Positions 10,533 to 19,191 of a stretch of DNA of 64,000 nucleotides are shown here, piece by piece. The stretch comes from Saprospiraceae bacterium. Its GTDB lineage: Bacteria > Bacteroidota > Bacteroidia > Chitinophagales > Saprospiraceae. Position 1 is the stretch's first letter. The number at the start of each line of letters is the position of its first letter. The position numbers and the translations under genes are program-made. The notes under the pieces are model-generated. The model saw only the letters and a list, made by a program, of their open reading frames with translations, was not told where the DNA came from and did no database searches. Location: contig JADKCC010000010.1 in the NCBI GenBank assembly GCA_016714785.1, forward strand, positions 310,001 to 374,000, given 5' to 3'.

Positions 10533-13082
10533 CTAATTCATCACCCGAAATGCTGCCCATTTTTCAGGCGAATAATGTTGTTTTCTGAGTTCGTTTTGCG
10601 CGTATTTTAAAGCTGCGTTAGCATCTTTGTGAGTGATGAAATGATCATAAAAGTAATCACATAATAAAACTGTAACATCATCAGGTATAGGCCAAAGCGT
10701 AGCGACCACTTGGCGTGCTCCAGCTTTTTTGAAGGCATTGGCCACGCTCGCATTTCCAAATCCAGCCATGTATGTGCCCACGCCCGTATTGCATGCCGAA
10801 AGGAATACCAATTTTTTATGGGTGTGATTTTGATTAATGATCTCTATAGCGGATAGACCAGCATCATCCCGTTCATTGACTTTGGCCAGTAGCAATTGTG
10901 ACTGACTGTTATTGATGAAGTATTTATCCAGTTTATAATTGTCTTCTGTATTTATCAGACCATGCGTTGATATATGTACATTGGTTACATTTGGATCTTC
11001 CAATCCCAATAAAATGCTATCCTTTGATGCAGCACAACCAGTCAAAATTTTGCTTTTCATATTTTTATGCTTCAGCTTGCTTTCAAGCATTTCAACTTCT
11101 CTTTTGGATCCTTCCAGATATTGAATATTTGACCTGTCCAATCCATAATTTTTATTACTGGTCACTAAAGCTTCATCTGCTGTCGTACAGTCATACTGAA
11201 TACCTCCAGAAATGAGGTAATTATCTTTAACATCAGTATGCAAATGTGTTTCAAATAAGGATTTTGAATTTTCAACATACAATAGCTCAAACATATCACC
11301 AAATAATTTTGTCTTGGTACCTGTAGGACTCAATATATCCAACGCCACTTGATTGAGCACACCATCCAGAGACAAATAAATTCTTTTTTTATTTTTTAAG
11401 TATGGCTCTATAGGTCTTAGTAGATAATTGTATAGTGCTTTATTTTTTTTACTATTATTTACGTAATTGGCAGAAAGTAAATGGGATGATAAAGTATCCA
11501 CAATATTTTTATAGGACACAAACGATAAGGTATCTTTACTGACTATAAAAAGAAACAAATCTTCGTCATCTTGCTTATTTGATTGATAAAAATCAAGAAA
11601 AACTTCCTGGCTAGACAACTGATTTTGGATCATTGAGACTTTGATGTTGGAATGCCATTTTATACCAGCATCAGCGATGTTATTTTGAATATTATTGGCT
11701 AATTTATTTATTGAATCAATCATACTCAAATTTGTAGTTTTGCTACACCATTCTTTATATTTCAGAAAGTTATCTTTCAATTTCTGATTACTACTTTCTG
11801 AAACAAATTTATTGATTTGAGCATAATAGCCACTAGATGCATTTTTGATATTATTCATATTGTCATAAACCGCATACATTTGATCCATTATTTTCATATC
11901 ATTGAGTCTGTTGATGAGAGATGTGTATTTTGAAGAAATTAATGAAATACTAGTGCTCTGTTCTCTAGGACTTTGATTGATTAGACTGATGTAATTGGAA
12001 TGTATGGCTTCAGCAATTTTATTTGCAATATCAACTGCATTCTCATAGTAAGACATGCCTAAACTCAGTTTTTCTAATTCAAGTTGTATCCTGAGCAAAT
12101 GATTTGGTTCAATCCTATTTTTTTCAAGTAAAGAATCCACTTTTTTGATTTTTTCAAATGCTATTTCATGTTTGCCATGATGAATCAAATACCTAATCAT
12201 CGGCAGTGCTTTAAAGTAGCTGTTATAAACTGAAGAATCAATTTTATCAAAATACATACCTGCCTTGACATAATCTCCATTTTCCAGTGAATTTTCCAAC
12301 TGTTTAAAATTGAATCCATTCGCTATTTTGTTTTCGAAGCGTGAACCTTTGACCATATCCAGTATCTTTAGTCTGTATTGATTTGCCAAATTTTCATTTC
12401 TTAATTCCATAGCATTATCAAAACAACCTTCAAGATTATCAATAAGCGTTAAAGTGTCTGGAAACACTGTATTTGCTATAAGATTTTCATTTTCTTCAAA
12501 GATGTTGAATGCTGACCCAAAATCTTTTTTCCACCAATAATACAATCCAAGATTTATTCTTGCCTTAAAATAATCGCTGTAATTAGGTGAAAATTTCTGA
12601 GCACCTAGGTCTATGGCCTTGTCTATGTGCTTTTTCATTCCAGGCAAATCGCCATACATCAAATGTATTAAAGCTTTACGGCCATTTAAGTACAAAACAA
12701 TTGAATCATTTTGTGAGCATGCGTCTATTTTCTCATCATATAATTTTAGTGCTTCAGTCTTCTTATCAAGATCTATAAATTTAATACCTGCTGCAAGTCT
12801 AACCACTTGACCATAGCCATGATGATACGAGCATGGACAGTATTGGTCATATGTTTCTATAAGATTTGTCAGGGACGAATCTATTTTGGGATAAGTCTTT
12901 TTTTTAAACGCTTCATCGGCCTTCCTTTCATAATACCGATACAAACTATCAATTTTTGTATATTTTTTGTAAAGGGCATCACAGCTAATCTGTCCATTTA
13001 CCTGGTTAGTAAATAATAAAACAAATAGAATTATTACCATTATAGATACGTATGACTTCAAAACACTCCAAACCAATTTCAT
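10533..13082 (-). CDS. Secreted TPR-CHAT protease (copy 1)
   Basis: This 849-aa protein has a signal peptide (VSIMVIILFVLLFTNQVNG) and then a long alpha-helical TPR-like region, about residues 30-450. It ends in a CHAT domain (caspase/separase-fold peptidase), about 500-849. The catalytic His lies in HISTHG (His707) and the Cys in LSACNTG (Cys764). The family ending WPIPDDV...WAAFRVMN is intact, so it should be an active cysteine protease; the substrate is unknown. It has the same architecture as the copy at 16159-18705, with identical His and Cys numbering. The metalloprotease gene follows downstream after about 90 bases. No GGGTTAC site is seen upstream. The signal peptide points to action outside the cytoplasm, unlike intracellular CHAT proteases of defence systems. 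Confidence 0.85.
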   Translation of the reverse strand: MKLVWSVLKSYVSIMVIILFVLLFTNQVNGQISCDALYKKYTKIDSLYRYYERKADEAFKKKTYPKIDSSLTNLIETYDQYCPCSYHHGYGQVVRLAAGIKFIDLDKKTEALKLYDEKIDACSQNDSIVLYLNGRKALIHLMYGDLPGMKKHIDKAIDLGAQKFSPNYSDYFKARINLGLYYWWKKDFGSAFNIFEENENLIANTVFPDTLTLIDNLEGCFDNAMELRNENLANQYRLKILDMVKGSRFENKIANGFNFKQLENSLENGDYVKAGMYFDKIDSSVYNSYFKALPMIRYLIHHGKHEIAFEKIKKVDSLLEKNRIEPNHLLRIQLELEKLSLGMSYYENAVDIANKIAEAIHSNYISLINQSPREQSTSISLISSKYTSLINRLNDMKIMDQMYAVYDNMNNIKNASSGYYAQINKFVSESSNQKLKDNFLKYKEWCSKTTNLSMIDSINKLANNIQNNIADAGIKWHSNIKVSMIQNQLSSQEVFLDFYQSNKQDDEDLFLFIVSKDTLSFVSYKNIVDTLSSHLLSANYVNNSKKNKALYNYLLRPIEPYLKNKKRIYLSLDGVLNQVALDILSPTGTKTKLFGDMFELLYVENSKSLFETHLHTDVKDNYLISGGIQYDCTTADEALVTSNKNYGLDRSNIQYLEGSKREVEMLESKLKHKNMKSKILTGCAASKDSILLGLEDPNVTNVHISTHGLINTEDNYKLDKYFINNSQSQLLLAKVNERDDAGLSAIEIINQNHTHKKLVFLSACNTGVGTYMAGFGNASVANAFKKAGARQVVATLWPIPDDVTVLLCDYFYDHFITHKDANAALKYAQNELRKQHYSPEKWAAFRVMN

Positions 13083-13129
13083 ATAAATGTATCAACTTTA
13101 AAAACGGAAAAATAAATACTTAAACTAAA

Positions 13130-13166
13130 AAGATAAAACCATCATCTTATCAAAAATGATGGTTTC
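13130..13166 (-). terminator. Intrinsic terminator (minus strand)
   Basis: Inverted repeat AAACCATCAT / ATGATGGTTT with a 10-base loop, followed on the minus strand by a T-rich stretch. It lies just downstream of the T9SS cargo gene ending at 13205 and separates it from the CHAT gene. Confidence 0.7.
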
Positions 13167-13204
13167 ACAACCATTGGGGATATGTAAATGGAATAAAAAT
13201 CATT

Positions 13205-14470
13205 CTAATCTACCCAAATGATAGGCTTTGTGACGGTACCTTTTTCGGTTTGTATTTGTATGTAATACAAACCTGCAGGCATGCCATTTCTTTCTATTAA
13301 AATATGATCGGTATTATTTTCTCTTTGTTGAACTACGCTTCCTTTCATGTCAATAATTTGAAATTTATGGATATTATTTTCAGGCTCGCTGACATAAATG
13401 AAGTGAGTTGCTGGGTTTGGGTATATCGACAAGTTTTCTTCTGAATACAAATCGTTATTGCTTGAGATATCGGGTGTTTTATAGCCATAAAGTTTAGCCC
13501 TATTAATACTTAAATTAGAATTTAAATCGAATTCGTTGGCATAATATACTTCGGAATACTTTAAAGATCCATCTGCACGGTAATTAGATGCTTCTCTAAA
13601 CGTTACCTTAAAATCATTTAACTCATTGTAAAAAACTTCAATTTTATTTTCAATGATTTGCTTAGTACTATTATAGCTTAATGTTGCTTTTCTAGTGGGA
13701 TTATCTAAATCTAATCCAGTCAAAATTATATGTTCATTTTCCAAATATTTATGTTTAGACTTACCTGTAAGTACCCACTCATTTTGTGTTTGATTAAATT
13801 GGTAATAATGTTGCTCATCCAATTGATTATCCAAGTCGTAATACCATTCATTTTTTGCAATCCACTTAAAATTTGTCGTATCTTGACCATAAGCTTGTTG
13901 CAAAGTAAAGCTACTAATTTTATTATTTTGATAATAGTAGTTATGTTTTGCAACTACAGAAACATTACCATTATTTAGCCCAATGTATTTGAATAAGTAC
14001 TTGTTTTCATCATAATAATTCTCGTAAATAGAATTATCATTTTGTACTTTTGTTTTTAACAATTTGCCTTCCGATGTGTATTCAAAGGTACTTAATTCTA
14101 TAATACTATCATTTGATATCTGTCTAGTCTCAATGAGTGAATCTTGTTCTCGGTAATTGTATTTGTAAGTTATTTCTCGATCTCCAATTGTTACTTTGGC
14201 TATTTTTTTATTTGGCAGATAGACAAAAATGCTATCTTGAGAATATATAAACGATGACAATGAGTCAACCCATAGGAGCGTTTTAACTTCTTTTTTTCTA
14301 CCATCATCGTGGTATTGGTAGATCAATTGAGAAAAATTTTTTATACCTGCGCCACCATTGGTGTTTTTTTCAGTTATCGTATCAGGCAATGGCGATCCAC
14401 TCAACGGCTGTGCCATTCCTACCGCAGTACAAAACAAAAGGGTCAAAAATGTAAAGATTTTAGATTTCAT
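13205..14470 (-). CDS. T9SS type A cargo protein with YD-like repeats
   Basis: This 421-aa protein has a signal peptide (MKSKIFTFLTLLFCTAVGMAQ). The middle, about residues 45-330, contains repeated short Tyr-rich units such as YQYHDDGRKKEVK, YKYNYREQDSLIE and WYYDLDNQLDEQHYY, typical of beta-strand repeat exoproteins. The C-terminal 75 residues (LSIYPNPATHFIYVSEPE ... GLYYIQIQTEKGTVTKPII) form a type A sorting domain for T9SS export and surface anchoring. A GGGTTAC site lies about 93 bases upstream, in the divergent region shared with the ECF sigma gene. A decayed homologue of its tail is at 2593-2825. Function unknown. Confidence 0.75.
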   Translation of the reverse strand: MKSKIFTFLTLLFCTAVGMAQPLSGSPLPDTITEKNTNGGAGIKNFSQLIYQYHDDGRKKEVKTLLWVDSLSSFIYSQDSIFVYLPNKKIAKVTIGDREITYKYNYREQDSLIETRQISNDSIIELSTFEYTSEGKLLKTKVQNDNSIYENYYDENKYLFKYIGLNNGNVSVVAKHNYYYQNNKISSFTLQQAYGQDTTNFKWIAKNEWYYDLDNQLDEQHYYQFNQTQNEWVLTGKSKHKYLENEHIILTGLDLDNPTRKATLSYNSTKQIIENKIEVFYNELNDFKVTFREASNYRADGSLKYSEVYYANEFDLNSNLSINRAKLYGYKTPDISSNNDLYSEENLSIYPNPATHFIYVSEPENNIHKFQIIDMKGSVVQQRENNTDHILIERNGMPAGLYYIQIQTEKGTVTKPIIWVD

Positions 14471-14562
14471 AAGAATTGATTTAATTTTTGATTAATATAA
14501 TATTTGACGAATCAAAAGAAAAAACTCACAAAATTGGAACTATAAATTATTTTGACTCTCTG

Positions 14563-14592
14563 TATTCATTCACTTTTCTAAAAAAGTAACCC
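14563..14592 (-). promoter_or_regulatory. GGGTTAC promoter-like motif in divergent region (site C)
   Basis: On the minus strand GGGTTAC (14586-14592) is followed after 14 bases by GAATGAAT, pointing to the T9SS gene at 14470. It sits in the 180-base space between that gene and the ECF sigma gene at 14651. It matches sites A, B and D in both boxes and in the T-rich start of the spacer. Confidence 0.5.
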
Positions 14593-14650
14593 AAGTCTTA
14601 AAACTATTTATAAAAAAAATTACTTTTACATCCAAATTCGCAAAAACCCG

Positions 14651-15184
14651 ATGGATTGGATAGCAAGGATAAAATCTGACCCCGATAAAACCTTAGCGAT
14701 GTTGTACCAAAATTATAAAGCAGATGCGGTAGGTTGGATCAAAACGACTTATCAACTGGATGGAGGAGATGCTGAAGAGATCTTCCAGACTAGTATCGTA
14801 TTGCTATATGACAATGTCGTCACAGGAAAACTCACCATACTAACAGCAGATATAAAAACTTATATCTTTAGTATCATTAAGAATAAAATCATTCACCATA
14901 ATAGGGCAAAGTCAAAGACCATTGCTTACGACGCAAGTGAAATCATACGAGATACGGTGGAAGAAGAATACCAAGAGACCAGCAAAGAAGATCTAGATAA
15001 AGCAGCAAAAGCACTACTGCATATAGGTGAGCCTTGTAAGTCACTACTCGAACTCTCATACTATCAGCAGATGAAACTGGATGATATTACGGTTATAATG
15101 AACTATAAAAACAATGATACCACAAAAAATTTAAAATATAAGTGTATGAAAAGGTTACAAAAAATATTTTTTGGATATATATAG
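14651..15184 (+). CDS. ECF-type RNA polymerase sigma factor
   Basis: This 177-aa protein has the two-domain plan of extracytoplasmic-function sigma factors. Region 2, about residues 18-90, contains LYQNYKADAVGWIKTTY, DAEEIFQTSIVLLY and IFSIIKNKIIHHNRAK. Region 4, about 115-175, contains a helix-turn-helix (LSYYQQMKLDDITVIMNY ... NLKYKCMKRLQ). The next gene, 14 bases downstream, encodes a single-pass membrane protein and is probably its regulator. Flanking minus-strand genes encode secreted proteases and T9SS cargo, four of them with a shared promoter-like motif, so this factor likely controls envelope proteins. The inducing signal is unknown. Confidence 0.85.
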   Translation: MDWIARIKSDPDKTLAMLYQNYKADAVGWIKTTYQLDGGDAEEIFQTSIVLLYDNVVTGKLTILTADIKTYIFSIIKNKIIHHNRAKSKTIAYDASEIIRDTVEEEYQETSKEDLDKAAKALLHIGEPCKSLLELSYYQQMKLDDITVIMNYKNNDTTKNLKYKCMKRLQKIFFGYI

Positions 15185-15198
15185 ACAAATCGATTACC

Positions 15199-16128
15199 AT
15201 GAACGACCAATACATAGATTTATTCGAAAGATATATTAAAAATCAGCTTAGCAAAGATGAAAAACAGACATTAGAGCAAAACTTGCAAACTGATGTAGTG
15301 CTAAAAAATGAGTTTAATACTTTCAAAACTTTGCACGCTGGCATAAGAGTCAATGTCTTACAAGACAAACTGAAGATGCTTAAAGAGTTGGATGCACCAA
15401 CTGATAAGGTAGATAAACAATCATCTTTAAGTTCAACTCCTAAATTTTGGATTATATCACTATTGCTGCTTGGTCTATTAAGTGTCATCATTTATTATTT
15501 TGCAGAAAGTAATACTATACCCACAAATCTTGAAGATGTACCACAAAACACCACTCAACCGATCCAGATTGATGATAATCAAAATGAATCAACTGATACT
15601 TTGGTTCAAAAAACTAATATCCCTTTTGTACCTAAAAATGATAATGTTGGGAGTAACAAAACAAAAGCACCTAGCAAAAAACGGGAAGTAGTGGCAGAAG
15701 CCAACAAGAAAACCTTTTGGCAAAAAGCCATATCAGTCTATCAAAGCCCTGCGAGCTTCGCCATGATACTAAGAGATAATTCAGGAACGAGTCAGGATAC
15801 ATACAAAAAAGCTGTAGCATTATTTACAGCCAAAAAGTATAACGATGTCATAGCACTGATCAAAGATCTGCAGGATGAAAAAAGTCAATATCTGTTAGCA
15901 CACGCGTACTTTTTGGCAGGTCTTCCAGAACAAGCTATACCCATATTCCGCCCGATGGCTACAGACGACTTTTCAATGTTTTATGATGATGCCAAATGGT
16001 ACCTTTCATTAAGTCTATTGGCTCAATTTCCTGAATCAAAAGATGAATTGACTTCACTCCTTAATGACCTAGAAAAAACGTCAAAGTATGGCACTCAGGT
16101 TGAAAAAATTAAGGATCAATTGAAATAA
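15199..16128 (+). CDS. Membrane-anchored TPR protein, probable anti-sigma factor
   Basis: I chose the ATG at 15199 because an upstream in-frame start would overlap the sigma gene. It gives 309 aa. The N-terminus (MNDQYIDLFERYIKNQLSKD) resembles cytoplasmic anti-sigma domains but lacks the HxxxCxxC zinc site. One transmembrane helix (FWIISLLLLGLLSVIIYYF) is at about residues 83-101, followed by a Gln/Asn/Thr-rich linker and a C-terminal TPR-like region (TYKKAVALFTAKKYNDVIAL, YLLAHAYFLAGLPEQAIPIF). The topology, and co-transcription with the ECF sigma gene, suggest it holds sigma in the cytoplasm and senses something outside. This role is inferred from position and topology only. Confidence 0.7.
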   Translation: MNDQYIDLFERYIKNQLSKDEKQTLEQNLQTDVVLKNEFNTFKTLHAGIRVNVLQDKLKMLKELDAPTDKVDKQSSLSSTPKFWIISLLLLGLLSVIIYYFAESNTIPTNLEDVPQNTTQPIQIDDNQNESTDTLVQKTNIPFVPKNDNVGSNKTKAPSKKREVVAEANKKTFWQKAISVYQSPASFAMILRDNSGTSQDTYKKAVALFTAKKYNDVIALIKDLQDEKSQYLLAHAYFLAGLPEQAIPIFRPMATDDFSMFYDDAKWYLSLSLLAQFPESKDELTSLLNDLEKTSKYGTQVEKIKDQLK

Positions 16129-16158
16129 AAATAGATTAGTATTACTTTATTGTAACTA

Positions 16159-18705
16159 CTAGTTCATCACTCTAAATGCTGCCCACTGTTCTGGGCTATA
16201 CTTGCTTCTAAGGATACTTTTGGCATGTCGCATGGCAGCGTTGGCATCTTGATGCATTAGATAGTGTGTATAAAAATGATCGCAAAGCTCAACCGTCACA
16301 TCATCGGGTATCGGCCATAAGGTAGCAATGACTTTTTTAGCACCAGCTTTTTTAAAGGCATTGGCAATACTTGCATTGCCCAAACCTGGCAAGTAATTTC
16401 CCTTCCCAGTATTGCATGCCGACAGAAATACTAATTCTTTTTCGTCCAAATCTAAATCTAAAACCTCCAACGCCGATAATATACCGCTCAAACCTGCAGC
16501 ACTATCATCCGCTAGTATCAGTTGTGATTCGAGATGCTTTAGCAAATAATTATTTCCACCTTGAACATCTATATCAAGATTACCATGGGTTGAAATGTGC
16601 AAATTTGCAATGTCTCGTTGTTCTATAGCGCTTACCAAGTTAGTTACAGTGGCATTACAATCTGTAATTAAATCAAATTTTATATTCCTATGTAAAAGTT
16701 TGGATGCAATGCTATCAACTTCTCTTCGAGAGCCAGGTAGATATTCCAATTGCGATCTATCAGAAACTTGGCCATTTAACTGATAAATGTCTTTTCTACT
16801 ATTTCCAATACAATTATACTGTATGCCACCTGCTAGCAAATATGATTGCATTGGGTTGGTAGCTGTTGTTTTAGTCATAGCCAATAAACCTGAGGCATTT
16901 TCAACATATATAATTTCAAATTTTTCTTCTATCATTTGCGCCTTAGTTCCTGTTGGGCTTAGCAGCTCTATAGCTATTTGATTTAACAGACCATCAGGGG
17001 AAATATAAATTCTTTTCTTATTTGCAAAATATGACTCTAAAGGTTGAATTAAATACTGATACAACGCCTTATTTTTCTTTCCATTGTTAGTATAATTAGA
17101 GCCAAAATCTTGTAATGCTAAAGTATCCCATAATTGATGATATTTTTTGAAATAACAAGTATCTTTCGTAACAATGAATAAGTATAATGCACTGTCAGAA
17201 TTCAAATCAAAAGGCTGATAATAATCTAAAAATATATCATTTTTATCCAGTTTTCTCTGTATGTCTTTTATTGAAGTGTTTGTATGCCATTTCATGTTGT
17301 AAGCATCCAGTTTTTGCTGAAGTTGCTTGGACAGAAAGTTGATAGTATCTAATAAAATCTTACTGTCTGCATTTTTCAATAGTGAAGCAGTGAGCGCCTT
17401 GTATTTCTTAAAATCAGCCTTCAATGTTTCATCTTTTGAGTTATCAATATAGTATTGTCTCTTTAGGTAGTAGCTAGATGAGATATTTTTAAGGTTATTC
17501 ATTTTGTCATAAACATCGGTTATCTCACTAATTTTTGACGTTCTGTTTAGCTCATTGACTACTGCCAAGTATTTGGATGTTATTAAGGAAATATTAGAAG
17601 TCAAGTCTATGATGCCTTCGTTTACCAGATTGATATAATTATTGTGTAATGACTCTGTGATAGAGAAGTGCAATGGCACTCCATTTTGTTGATTATCAAT
17701 ACCCAATCGTAGTCTTTCTAAATTTAGATTTACCCAATACATTTGATGTTTCGGTAATTTTTCATTGTTTAAGAGTGAATCCATGATACCAGTGTACTTT
17801 TTGGCCTTTTCAAGTTGTCCTGTATTCCTCAGAAATGATATATATATGATACCTATGTCGTGGTAACTTTGGCTAAATTTTTTTTCTATACTAGATTGAA
17901 ATGCGGCAGCAAGGTTGTATTCATTATTTCCAACATGGGTTTGAAATGATATTTCTTCCAGTTCTGCTATTACATTTTTTTCAAATCTACTACTCGCTGT
18001 GAGACTTAAAAGTTTAGTTTTATATTGTTGTGCTACATCATGATTTTTTATTTTTTTCGCCATGCTGATAAGACTTATTAAATTATCGATATGTGCTGAA
18101 GTATCAATCATAGGCAAATCGCCCAATAAATCTTCATTTTCTTTATATTTTTGAAGCGCAGTATGGTAGTCATTTTTCCAATTGTAATAAAGTCCAAGAT
18201 TAATTCTTGCCACAAATAAGTCTCTGTAGTTATTTTCAAATTTTTTCTCACCCATTGAAATTGCCTGTTCTAGGTGCAGTTTCATACCTCTGAAATCATT
18301 GTTCATAAGGTGATAAAGTCCCTTCTTATAAAGCAAAAACAAAGTCGTTGAGTCATTTTTATTGGTACACTCTTCAATCTTAGTGGCAAACATCTCTAAT
18401 GCTTCCTTTCTTTTTCCCAAAGTAAAGAAAGTAAAACTAAATTTTGCAAAATGTAAATTAGCAACTGCCCAATAGTCACATGGACACACTAGGTCAATTC
18501 TTCTTATGTAGTCATTATAAATTGAGTCTCTTTTATCAATGTTTCTTTTCTTTTTGAGACTATCCAAGACTGGCGTAATATTTTTATATTGTTGTTTTAT
18601 TAACGAACAGTCATCAGTCTGTGCTGCCAATATTGCCTGATTGCACATACAAGAGCCAAAAAAAATCGCCACTGCAACAATTATACTCCGATACATATAC
18701 TCCAT
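16159..18705 (-). CDS. Secreted TPR-CHAT protease (copy 2)
   Basis: The start at 18705 (MEYMYRSIIVAVAIFFGSC) gives a signal peptide and 848 aa. An upstream Met at 18738 would add eleven polar residues. The layout copies the gene at 10533-13082: Cys-rich N-terminus (LVCPCDYWAV), TPR-like helices to about residue 450, then a CHAT domain with His707 in HISTHG and Cys764 in LSACNTG, ending SPEQWAAFRVMN. The identical catalytic numbering supports this start. It is transcribed toward the sigma/anti-sigma pair and ends 30 bases from it. It is an active-looking cysteine protease, probably periplasmic or exported; the substrate is unknown. The signal could also be read as a lipoprotein signal (FFGSC). 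Confidence 0.85.
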   Translation of the reverse strand: MEYMYRSIIVAVAIFFGSCMCNQAILAAQTDDCSLIKQQYKNITPVLDSLKKKRNIDKRDSIYNDYIRRIDLVCPCDYWAVANLHFAKFSFTFFTLGKRKEALEMFATKIEECTNKNDSTTLFLLYKKGLYHLMNNDFRGMKLHLEQAISMGEKKFENNYRDLFVARINLGLYYNWKNDYHTALQKYKENEDLLGDLPMIDTSAHIDNLISLISMAKKIKNHDVAQQYKTKLLSLTASSRFEKNVIAELEEISFQTHVGNNEYNLAAAFQSSIEKKFSQSYHDIGIIYISFLRNTGQLEKAKKYTGIMDSLLNNEKLPKHQMYWVNLNLERLRLGIDNQQNGVPLHFSITESLHNNYINLVNEGIIDLTSNISLITSKYLAVVNELNRTSKISEITDVYDKMNNLKNISSSYYLKRQYYIDNSKDETLKADFKKYKALTASLLKNADSKILLDTINFLSKQLQQKLDAYNMKWHTNTSIKDIQRKLDKNDIFLDYYQPFDLNSDSALYLFIVTKDTCYFKKYHQLWDTLALQDFGSNYTNNGKKNKALYQYLIQPLESYFANKKRIYISPDGLLNQIAIELLSPTGTKAQMIEEKFEIIYVENASGLLAMTKTTATNPMQSYLLAGGIQYNCIGNSRKDIYQLNGQVSDRSQLEYLPGSRREVDSIASKLLHRNIKFDLITDCNATVTNLVSAIEQRDIANLHISTHGNLDIDVQGGNNYLLKHLESQLILADDSAAGLSGILSALEVLDLDLDEKELVFLSACNTGKGNYLPGLGNASIANAFKKAGAKKVIATLWPIPDDVTVELCDHFYTHYLMHQDANAAMRHAKSILRSKYSPEQWAAFRVMN

Positions 18706-19119
18706 TTTATTCCAACTGTGTTTAAAATTATAACACAAAAGTAAAAAATATTGATATCAACTTCTATATAAGCTGAAACTAAGTTTTGTAATATGCCGGG
18801 TTCATTTATTTAACCACGTTTTTGCATAGCTTGAATTCAAGCAGCAAATGCAACTTTGTTTTTTGAATTATATTCTTGTATAAGTGACTTAAATCTAAGA
18901 AACCATTTTCTTGGTATGGTTGTACCTAAATAGACAAATAGTAGCACCTGTATCGCAACTCGCAAGATGTAGTGGTAGGCTAGATATGGGCAAAGAAATG
19001 TCGGTAAATGGGCGCATGACACCATCAATGGCATAAGAAATAGAACGATAGAAGATAAATTTGGCTGGATTGTAGAAGCGTAATCCTTAGTTTTCTATAA
19101 CAAGTACGTTAACTTAAAT
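18706..19119. other. Intergenic region without a confident gene
   Basis: About 410 bases lie between the second CHAT gene and a bidirectional terminator. The only minus-strand frame (18837-19034) has a hydrophobic stretch followed by a basic tail, but no ribosome site, homologue or conserved motif that I recognise. It may hold a decayed gene. Confidence 0.4.
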
Positions 19120-19157
19120 AAAAAAGCCTGTCTGAGTAATTCAACAGGCTTTTTTGA
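19120..19157. terminator. Bidirectional intrinsic terminator
   Basis: AAAAAGCCTGT (19121-19131) pairs with ACAGGCTTTTT (19144-19154 or 19155) around a 12-base loop, giving an A-run before and a T-run after the stem. It can serve the glycosyltransferase gene ending at 19192 on the minus strand. Confidence 0.8.
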
Positions 19158-19191
19158 TTATAAAACTTCTACATATTCATACTTTACCAAC

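Noticed and set aside
18837..19034. Minus-strand 65-aa frame with a hydrophobic stretch and basic tail
   Set aside because: No ribosome site, no known family and no supporting context; kept only as an intergenic remark.
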